Made by a program: the position numbers and the translations under genes. A model generated the notes under the pieces. The model had not been told where the DNA came from. It saw nothing but the letters and a program-made list of their open reading frames with translations, and made no database searches. Of a stretch of DNA of 6,197 nucleotides, positions 1 through 4,348 are shown one piece after another. The DNA is from Alphaproteobacteria bacterium. GTDB taxonomy: Bacteria > Pseudomonadota > Alphaproteobacteria > Caulobacterales > Caulobacteraceae. Within the stretch, counting starts at the first letter, position 1, and each line of letters opens with the position of its first letter. The stretch covers positions 1-6,197 of the forward strand of contig JAHINZ010000382.1 of assembly GCA_018895795.1 (NCBI GenBank), in the 5' to 3' direction.

Positions 1-342
1 CGACATGCCCTGATCATCGAGGACGAGATTTTGATCGCCTTCGAAGTGGAGGCCTTGCTCGCCGAACAGGGCTTCACCAGCTTCGATATCGCCGACTGCC
101 CGGAAGACGCTCTTGCGCTGGCGCTCGCCCGTCGCCCCGACCTGATCACCGCCGACTACCGCATCGTGGGCGGCACGGGCGTCGAGGCCGTCGAGGCCAT
201 CCACCGGCGTCTCGGCGCGATCCCCGTGGTCTATGTCACCGGCAATTCCGACCTTCTGCTGGGCCGCGAGCCGCCGGTGGTGGGCAAGCCGATTTCGCCC
301 CGCCGCCTGGCCGAGGCCTGCGCCCGCGCCATCGCCACCTGA
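1..342 (+). CDS. Single-domain response regulator (receiver), N-terminus cut by window edge
   Basis: The frame is open from base 1 to the TGA at 340-342, giving 113 visible residues that make up nearly one whole receiver (CheY-like) domain and no output domain. The first strand and acidic pocket are seen as ALIIEDE, with E7 and D8 of the visible part. The likely phospho-accepting aspartate is D52 in ITADYRI. The conserved Thr is T80 in VVYVTGN and the conserved Lys is K96 in VVGKPIS, followed by the last helix. All key residues for phosphotransfer are therefore present. Only the initiator and a few residues seem to be missing at the left; a TTG at 31 lies inside the fold and is not a credible start. 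Such stand-alone receivers usually act by protein contact or as phosphate sinks for histidine kinases, here an inference from the missing output domain. The partner kinase is not in view. The next gene is 63 bp downstream on the same strand. Confidence 0.85.
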   Translation, partial: RHALIIEDEILIAFEVEALLAEQGFTSFDIADCPEDALALALARRPDLITADYRIVGGTGVEAVEAIHRRLGAIPVVYVTGNSDLLLGREPPVVGKPISPRRLAEACARAIAT

Positions 343-405
343 ACCCGGCCTCTTTCCCGATCGCGACCGGCCGCCTAGGCTCGGCGGGACGAAACGGAGG
401 GGCCA

Positions 406-1020
406 ATGACCACGATCGACAGCCTGGAGGCGCTGGAAGCGCTCTATGACGTCGCGCCGGTCGCCGCCTCGCTGGTCAAGGTGGCCGACCACATCACGCC
501 GCACTATCGAGCCCTGATCGAGGCCTCGCCCTTCGTCGCCCTGGCCACCATCGGTCCCGAAGGCCTGGACTGCAGCCCGCGCGGCGATCAGCCCGGCTTT
601 GTCCGCATCGCCGATCCCAAGACCCTGATCCTGCCCGATCGCCGCGGCAACAACCGCCTCGACACCCTGCGCAACGTGGTGCGCGACCCCCGGGTCGCGC
701 TGCTGTTCCTGATCCCGGGGTCGGGCACGACCTTCCGGGTCAATGGCCGCGCCGTGATCAGCGCCGATCCGGCCCTGCTGGACAGCTTCGCCGTCGACGG
801 CAAGCCGCCCCGCACGGTGATGGTGATCACCGTGCAGGAAGCCTATTTCCAGTGCGCCCGGGCCGTTGTCCGCGCGGGCCTCTGGAAGGCCGAAAGCCAG
901 GTCGATCCCCAATCCCTGCCCACGCCCGGCGCCATGCTGGCGGCGGTCACGGCCGGCGCGGTCGGCGGCGAGGCCTATGACCGCGACTGGCCCGAGCGCG
1001 CGGCCAAGACGCTGTGGTGA
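406..1020 (+). CDS. Pyridoxamine 5'-phosphate oxidase-family FMN-binding protein
   Basis: A 204-residue protein starting at ATG 406, with a good ribosome binding site (GGAGG at 396-400, 5 nt spacing). It resembles the PPOX-class, probably FMN-dependent split-barrel proteins (the DR_2398-like group, named from memory). Supporting segments are a barrel strand with a conserved SPRGD turn (residues 42-61, FVALATIGPEGLDCSPRGD), the phosphate/flavin-contact stretch LPDRRGNNRLDTLRN (76-90), strand VALLFLIPG (97-105), TFRVNGRAVIS (109-119), and a C-terminal EAYFQCARAVVRAGLW block (145-160) typical of this subgroup. Length matches the family. There is no signal peptide, so it should be cytosolic. The substrate cannot be inferred; members may be flavin or F420 oxidoreductases, and vitamin B6 synthesis should not be assumed. 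It lies 63 bp after the receiver gene, possibly cotranscribed, and converges on the DUF885 gene with only 10 bp between stop codons. Confidence 0.85.
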   Translation: MTTIDSLEALEALYDVAPVAASLVKVADHITPHYRALIEASPFVALATIGPEGLDCSPRGDQPGFVRIADPKTLILPDRRGNNRLDTLRNVVRDPRVALLFLIPGSGTTFRVNGRAVISADPALLDSFAVDGKPPRTVMVITVQEAYFQCARAVVRAGLWKAESQVDPQSLPTPGAMLAAVTAGAVGGEAYDRDWPERAAKTLW

Positions 1021-1030
1021 CCTGGCCCCG

Positions 1031-2860
1031 TCAGGCCCCCGCCACGTAGCGGTCGATCACCCCGCCCAGCACCGTCAGCGGCACGCCGCCGGTCGAGACC
1101 ACCGCGTCGTTGAAGCCCCGCAGGTCGAAGCGCGGGCCCAGCTTGGCCTTGGCCATCTCGCGCAGGCGGACGATCTCGGTGTGGCCGACCTTGTAGCCGC
1201 AGGCCTGGCCCGGATTGGCGCAGTAGCGGTCGACCTCGCTGACCATGGCCGGACGGGCCCGGCCGGTGGTCGAGACCATGAACGCAACGGCCTGGTCGCG
1301 GGTCCAGCGCTTGTGGTGCAGGCCGGTGTCGACCACCAGGCGCGCGGCGCGGAACTGCTGGGCCTGCAGATAGCCCAGCTGGCCCAGCGGATCATTGGCG
1401 TAGAAGCCGCCCTCGTCGGCCAGTTGCTCGGCGTAAAGGGCCCAGCCCTCGACGAAGGCGTTGAAGCCCATCAGCGAACTGATGGTCGGGATCTGGTCGG
1501 ACCGTTCAGCCAGATAGGCGCCCTGCCAGGCATGGCCGGGAATCGCCTCGTGGGTGGTCAGGGTCGGCAGGGTGAACTTGGGCCAATTGCCCATGTTTTT
1601 CAGATTGATGTAATAGATCGCAGGCCGTGAGCCATCGAGGGCCGCGAAGTTCATATAGCCCTGCGGCGCGCCGTCCTGGATCTCCTTGGGCACGGCCTTG
1701 ACCCGGACGTCGGCGTTCAGGCCCAGGCGCGACAGCTTGGGCATCAGCAGGCGGATCGCGGCGATACGGTCGTTCAGATAGGCGATCAGGTCGGCCCGGC
1801 CGGCCTCGGTGTCGGGATAGAGGTAGCGGGGATCCTTGGTCAGGGCCGCCGTCCGCTCGCCGACTGTCCCCTGGGTCAGGCCCTGGGCCTTGAGCAGGAC
1901 GTCCATGCGCGCGGCGATCGCCTTGCCCTGGTCCAGGCCCATGGCGTGGATCTCGTCGGCGGTCAGGGTGGTGGTGGTGCCCAGCTTCAGGCCCCAGGCG
2001 TAATAGGCCTCGCCCTGGGGCAGCTTCCAGACGCCGGCCTTGTCGTCGGCCTTGGCCCGCACGGCCTTGAGCGCGGCGATCTGGGCGTCGAGCGCGGGGA
2101 ACACCTCGTCGCGGACGATGCGCGTCGCCTGGGCCGACGGATCGGCCAGCCCCTTGGCCTTGGCCCGCTCGGCCAGCGACCCGACCAGCCGGGTGTCGGC
2201 CGGGGCCTGGGCCCGCAGGTCGCTGAGCTGGGCCAGGGCGTTGTCGAGGATGAAGTCGGGCGCGATTACGCCGATGGACGCGTCCTCGCCGATGCGGGCG
2301 GTCTCCTGGGTGATCGCCGTGGCCAAGCCGCGCAGGCGGGCGACATAGGCCTCGACGTCGGCCGCGCTTTCGACGCCGTGCTGCGAATTGAGGAATTCGG
2401 GCACGAACGACACCGTGCCGCCCTGCTGGCTGACCACATAGGGATTGGCGGAATCACCGCCATAGCTGAACGCCCCGCCCTCGGCGCCCATCTGCTGGGC
2501 CGCCAGGACGGTGTCGCGCAGGGTCAGGTCGCGGGGGGTCAAGGTCTTGGGGTCGATCGCCGCGACGCGCCGGGCGCGATCGGCATAGGCGGCGACCTGG
2601 GCGCGCCGGCCGGCGGTGGAATAGTCCGACAGCCGGGACTTCAGTCCGGCCAGGGCGCCCTTGTCCAGACCCAGCGACGTGGCGCCTTCCGGGCTGTCGG
2701 TCAGGATCTCGCCGACGAAGGCGTCCAGCAGGCCGGCCAGTTTGGGATCAGCGACCGGACCCGAGGCGGGCGCGGCCAGAACGGACGTCAAGGGCGCCAG
2801 AGCGCCGGCGGCGCCGGTAGCGGCGGCCGACAGCAGCAGGTTGCGACGGGAAAGGATCAT
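1031..2860 (-). CDS. DUF885 family protein, putative Tat-exported metallopeptidase-like
   Basis: A 609-residue protein from the chosen ATG at 2858-2860. The N-terminus (MILSRRNLLLSAAATGAAGA) has a twin-arginine motif, SRRNLLL, a hydrophobic stretch and a likely cleavage region near VLAAPAS, so Tat export to the periplasm is inferred. The DUF885 signature HEAIPGH lies at residues 437-443, followed by FVEGWALYAEQL (about 469-480). Together these resemble a zinc-metallopeptidase active site, with HE...H as ligands and the downstream Glu region as possible further ligand. A conserved-looking PGQACGYKVG segment (about 550-559) precedes the C-terminus. Length fits the family at about 600 residues. 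No substrate is evident. Two upstream in-frame ATGs (2896 and 2911) would add 12 or 17 residues. The 2860 start is preferred because it places the Arg pair near the N-terminus and has a TGGGGA element 6 nt upstream. The 2896 start remains possible. The gene is convergent with the PPOX gene and lies downstream of the dksA terminator, so it probably has its own promoter. Confidence 0.88.
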   Translation of the reverse strand: MILSRRNLLLSAAATGAAGALAPLTSVLAAPASGPVADPKLAGLLDAFVGEILTDSPEGATSLGLDKGALAGLKSRLSDYSTAGRRAQVAAYADRARRVAAIDPKTLTPRDLTLRDTVLAAQQMGAEGGAFSYGGDSANPYVVSQQGGTVSFVPEFLNSQHGVESAADVEAYVARLRGLATAITQETARIGEDASIGVIAPDFILDNALAQLSDLRAQAPADTRLVGSLAERAKAKGLADPSAQATRIVRDEVFPALDAQIAALKAVRAKADDKAGVWKLPQGEAYYAWGLKLGTTTTLTADEIHAMGLDQGKAIAARMDVLLKAQGLTQGTVGERTAALTKDPRYLYPDTEAGRADLIAYLNDRIAAIRLLMPKLSRLGLNADVRVKAVPKEIQDGAPQGYMNFAALDGSRPAIYYINLKNMGNWPKFTLPTLTTHEAIPGHAWQGAYLAERSDQIPTISSLMGFNAFVEGWALYAEQLADEGGFYANDPLGQLGYLQAQQFRAARLVVDTGLHHKRWTRDQAVAFMVSTTGRARPAMVSEVDRYCANPGQACGYKVGHTEIVRLREMAKAKLGPRFDLRGFNDAVVSTGGVPLTVLGGVIDRYVAGA

Positions 2861-2955
2861 GCGCGGTCCCCAGAACGTGTTTCGGGAGAGCGCCATCGCT
2901 TCACCCGACATCGTCAGACGGCGCGGACAAGATCACTAACCGGACGACTTGAAAA

Positions 2956-2969
2956 GCGCGCCGGCGCGC
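2956..2969. repeat. 14-bp perfect GC palindrome
   Basis: GCGCGCCGGCGCGC is a perfect self-complementary 14-mer, lying 8 bp from the dksA terminator stem and about 95 bp upstream of the DUF885 start codon. It may be chance in GC-rich DNA, an operator for the DUF885 gene, or part of the terminator surroundings. No known binding consensus is recognised. Confidence 0.4.
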
Positions 2970-2977
2970 CGACGCGA

Positions 2978-3009
2978 AAACGGCCCCGGGCTTTCGCCCG
3001 GGGCCGTTT
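2978..3009 (-). terminator. Strong rho-independent terminator of dksA
   Basis: A perfect 14-bp inverted repeat (2978-2991 and 2996-3009) with a 4-nt loop begins 27 nt past the dksA stop. Read on the minus strand the loop is GAAA closed by C-G, a GNRA-type tetraloop, and the 3' arm ends in GCCGTTT followed by one more T. The stem is almost wholly G/C. It should stop dksA transcripts before the DUF885 gene. Read on the plus strand it could also block antisense transcription leaving the DUF885 region. Confidence 0.9.
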
Positions 3010-3036
3010 GAAACACAGAGCCGGCGACAAGATCGC

Positions 3037-3465
3037 CTAGTCGTCGCGGTGCACGCGTTCGCGGCGCTCGTGACGTTCCTGGGCTTCCAGGCTCAAGGTC
3101 GCCGTGGGACGCGCCTCAAGCCGGGCCAGGCCGATGGGTTCGCCGGTTTCCTCGCAATAGCCGTAGGAACCGTCCTCGACGCGGCGCAGGGCCTGGTCGA
3201 TCTTGGAGATCAGTTTCCGTTGGCGATCGCGGGTGCGCAATTCCAGCGCCCGGTCGGTTTCCGAGGACGCGCGATCAGCAAGATCGGCGTGATTCTCGGT
3301 TTCTTTCTGGAGATGGGTAATCGTTTCACGAGATTCGCGAAGGATCTCATCCTTCCACTCGTTAAGCTTACCCTTGAAGTACTCAAGCTGCCGTTCATTC
3401 ATGAACGGCTCGCTATCGGAAGGACGATAGTTACTCGTATCGCCTAGAACAGTGGCCGTTTGCAT
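3037..3465 (-). CDS. dksA: RNA polymerase-binding transcription factor DksA, zinc-finger cysteines mostly lost
   Basis: A 142-residue TraR/DksA family protein. DksA enters the RNA polymerase secondary channel and, with ppGpp, reshapes promoter use during the stringent response. The coiled-coil arms run from about 29 to 95. The tip motif DxxDxA is intact as D61-L-A-D64-R-A66. ELRTRDRQRKLISKID (75-90) closely matches the second helix arm of enterobacterial DksA. The zinc-finger region reads YGYCEETGEPIGLARLEARP, then TATLSLEAQE. Only C104 remains of the usual four cysteines, so the domain probably folds without zinc, as is known for some alphaproteobacterial DksA proteins. ATG 3465 was chosen because GAGG lies 5 nt upstream (minus strand, 3474-3471). 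A TTG at 3483 would add six residues without support. dksA appears to be transcribed from its own promoter in the gap behind fliX, and ends at the strong hairpin terminator. Confidence 0.95.
   Translation of the reverse strand: MQTATVLGDTSNYRPSDSEPFMNERQLEYFKGKLNEWKDEILRESRETITHLQKETENHADLADRASSETDRALELRTRDRQRKLISKIDQALRRVEDGSYGYCEETGEPIGLARLEARPTATLSLEAQERHERRERVHRDD
3391..3408. repeat. 8-bp-arm inverted repeat within the dksA 5' coding region
   Basis: CCGTTCATTCATGAACGG has perfect 8-bp arms around a 2-bp centre and encodes PFMNER near DksA residue 20. As RNA it could form a small hairpin about 60 nt after the start codon. Its GTTCA/TGAAC core matches the dyad at the predicted dksA promoter (3532-3544). 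It may be simply the result of the conserved amino acids. Confidence 0.45.
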
Positions 3466-3510
3466 TAACGCCTCACGCCCCAATGAACTTCGCCTTGGTT
3501 AGGCCGGGTG

Positions 3511-3538
3511 CTTATACCAAAAGATGAGCCGGGTTCAA
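3511..3538 (-). promoter_or_regulatory. Predicted sigma-70-type promoter of dksA
   Basis: On the minus strand TTGAAC (3538-3533) is followed after 16 bp by TATAAG (3516-3511), a good housekeeping-like -35/-10 pair. Transcription would begin near 3504, leaving a leader of about 40 nt that contains the GAGG ribosome binding site. The local sequence is clearly more AT-rich than the surrounding genes. The call is by motif only. Confidence 0.55.
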
Positions 3539-3544
3539 TGAACC
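3532..3544. promoter_or_regulatory. Operator-like dyad over the dksA -35 box
   Basis: GGTTCAATGAACC is a perfect 6+1+6 palindrome that fully covers the predicted -35 hexamer of dksA. Its placement suggests a repressor or activator site. It also includes part of the second copy of the direct repeat. No matching regulator can be named from sequence alone. Confidence 0.4.
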
Positions 3545-3614
3545 TCGCGTGAGCGGCGCGTTCAGTTGCGCCCCACTCGCCTGGCTCGCTGTAAACACGA
3601 CCTGCGACAGATTG

Positions 3615-3637
3615 AAAAACGCGCGAGATCGGCGCGT
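3615..3637 (-). terminator. Probable rho-independent terminator of fliX
   Basis: On the minus strand ACGCGC, a 7-nt loop and GCGCGT are followed directly by a run of T (TTTTT, overlapping the last stem base). The hairpin starts 63 nt after the fliX stop. The stem is short at 6 bp but all but one pair are G-C and the T-run is real. It would separate fliX transcription from dksA. Confidence 0.6.
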
Positions 3638-3700
3638 GCAACAGCTTGAATTCGCTGAGAGCGTGATCGTGATGCAAGCCCCTGATCGCCACCCGGACCA

Positions 3701-4129
3701 TCAGCCGCCCCGCGCCTGTTCAAGCTTGGCCATTTCGACCGCGGCCCGGGTCTCGATCTCGTTGAGCACGCCGTCGAGCCGCGGATCGTCGGTCGATTCG
3801 CGCTGCTGGCGGATCGCGCGGGTCAGTCGATCCAGGGTGGCGGTGGACACCTCGCCGTCGAGCAGGGCGATCTTCACCTCGCCCAGAATATCCAGGATGC
3901 CGTCCGCGCGTTTCACCGCCCGCTTCTTGCGCTCCAGCGGATCGCCCATGGCCTGCAGGGCCAAAAGCGCGTCCAGCGAGCCGACGCCCGCCAGGCCGCC
4001 GGTCTGGGCGACGCTGGCCGCGCCGCTGGCGGCGTTGACCGAAGGCAGGGCGAAGCCGCCGCCGCTCGTCGCCGGCTTGGCCCGCGACGCGCCGCTCGCG
4101 CCTACGCCCCCCGTGCTCGAAACCTTCAT
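3701..4129 (-). CDS. fliX: Flagellar assembly regulator FliX
   Basis: A 142-residue protein matching Caulobacter-type FliX, a membrane-associated factor that works with the sigma-54 activator FlbD so that late flagellar genes are switched on only after the early basal body is built. The N-terminal 45 or so residues are low-complexity (Gly, Ser, Ala), starting MKVSSTGGVGASG. The rest is a compact helical region: LDALLALQAMGDPLERKKRA (52-71), then RADGILDILGEVKIALLDGE (74-93) and a C-terminal helix ending KLEQARGG. No signal peptide or membrane span is visible. An upstream ATG (4165) would add 12 residues. ATG 4129 is preferred because the MKVSS start fits the family as I recall it, although the nearest GGAG is rather far (11 nt). 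It is divergent from flgI across about 220 bp, and its promoter region holds a TTAACCAT CtrA-type half-site. Confidence 0.93.
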   Translation of the reverse strand: MKVSSTGGVGASGASRAKPATSGGGFALPSVNAASGAASVAQTGGLAGVGSLDALLALQAMGDPLERKKRAVKRADGILDILGEVKIALLDGEVSTATLDRLTRAIRQQRESTDDPRLDGVLNEIETRAAVEMAKLEQARGG

Positions 4130-4206
4130 GACGCACGCCACTCCATAGACCTGTGGGCGAGTCATTGCCCCGCCGCTGATCCATAATCAACCGGGCCGCT
4201 TGCGGT

Positions 4207-4214
4207 ATGGTTAA
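4207..4214 (-). promoter_or_regulatory. CtrA-type half-site (TTAACCAT) upstream of fliX
   Basis: The minus strand reads TTAACCAT, an 8-mer recognised as a CtrA half-motif in Caulobacter. The full TTAA-N7-TTAA box is imperfect: the second half reads GCAA, so 6 of 8 box bases match. It sits 77 bp upstream of the fliX start codon, where class II flagellar promoters carry CtrA boxes over the -35 region. CtrA would restrict fliX expression to the predivisional cell. A clear -10 is not seen. Confidence 0.6.
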
Positions 4215-4219
4215 TGCCG

Positions 4220-4232
4220 GGCAGAATCTGCC
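4220..4232. promoter_or_regulatory. ftr-like dyad, candidate FlbD enhancer site
   Basis: GGCAGAATCTGCC is a perfect 6+1+6 palindrome centred about 94 bp upstream of the predicted flgI transcription start. That is the usual distance for FlbD-binding ftr enhancers of Caulobacter sigma-54 flagellar promoters, and it resembles their GGCA/TGCC half-sites. It is only 5 bp from the fliX CtrA half-site, so FlbD bound here might also affect fliX. Confidence 0.6.
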
Positions 4233-4276
4233 GAAGGGCGCCGGTCGAACCCGCCCCGTCGCCGCAATCCCTTATG

Positions 4277-4292
4277 ACTCAAGCCTTTGAGT
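4277..4292. promoter_or_regulatory. IHF-like site / dyad between enhancer and flgI promoter
   Basis: ACTCAAGCCTTTGAGT is a perfect dyad with 6-bp arms. Its first 13 bases match the IHF consensus WATCAANNNNTTR at all but one fixed position, and by symmetry the same holds on the other strand. It lies between the ftr-like dyad and the -24 element, where IHF bends DNA in other Caulobacter flagellar promoters. Confidence 0.5.
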
Positions 4293-4309
4293 TTGGCCCA
4301 CTTCTGGCA
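4293..4309 (+). promoter_or_regulatory. Sigma-54 promoter of the flgI operon
   Basis: TTGGCCCACTTCTGGCA holds the invariant GG (4295-4296) and GC (4307-4308) exactly 10 bp apart, as needed for RpoN. The -24 half (TTGGC) is strong; the -12 half is TGGC in place of TTGC. The predicted start is near 4320, giving a leader of about 29 nt. Together with the upstream dyads it indicates a FlbD-activated class III flagellar promoter. Confidence 0.8.
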
Positions 4310-4318
4310 AGGGGCGGC

Positions 4319-4336
4319 TTGGGGACCGTTCCCCAA
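4319..4336 (+). promoter_or_regulatory. Stem-loop at the predicted 5' end of flgI mRNA
   Basis: TTGGGGA and TCCCCAA form a perfect 7-bp stem around a 4-nt loop (CCGT). The stem begins within a base or two of the predicted sigma-54 start site and ends 3 nt before the AGGA ribosome binding site (4340-4343). It could protect the mRNA 5' end or affect ribosome access. It has no T-run, so it is not a simple terminator. Confidence 0.55.
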
Positions 4337-4348
4337 AACAGGATCGCC

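Larger units (their letters stand above)
3481..3548. repeat. Direct repeat pair CAATGAAC(C/T)TCGC flanking the dksA promoter
   Basis: CAATGAACTTCGC at 3481-3493 recurs as CAATGAACCTCGC at 3536-3548, with 12 of 13 bases identical and starts 55 bp apart. The pair brackets the predicted -10/-35 of dksA. The distance is about five helical turns, which would suit cooperative binding by a regulator, though no regulator is known to me for this motif. Confidence 0.5.

Noticed and set aside
1021..1035. CCTG...CAGG inverted repeat between the convergent stops as a terminator
   Set aside because: Only 4-bp arms and no T-run on either strand; too weak to call.
866..1630. A 254-codon plus-strand frame spanning the PPOX end and DUF885 end
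   Set aside because: It overlaps two well-supported genes in other frames and has an Arg/Pro/Ala-rich product typical of out-of-frame GC-rich DNA.
1946..3040. A 364-codon plus-strand open frame opposite the DUF885 gene
   Set aside because: Its product is a Gly/Gln/Arg/Ala-rich low-complexity shadow with no domain. Long antisense frames are expected opposite GC-rich, codon-biased genes, and the minus-strand DUF885 motifs are clear.
3339..3355. GAAGGAT-CTC-ATCCTTC inverted repeat inside dksA
   Set aside because: A 7-bp-arm repeat fully inside coding sequence, explained by conserved codons, with no T-run or promoter context.
4130..4165. Longer FliX from ATG 4165
   Set aside because: It adds 12 residues (MTRPQVYGVACV) before a family-typical MKVSS start. 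It has a G-rich stretch just upstream, so it is not fully excluded.
4214..4348. Longer FlgI N-terminus from ATG 4214 or 4274
   Set aside because: These starts lie upstream of the sigma-54 promoter and would place about 45 or 25 residues ahead of a textbook signal peptide. ATG 4349 has a suitable AGGA site.
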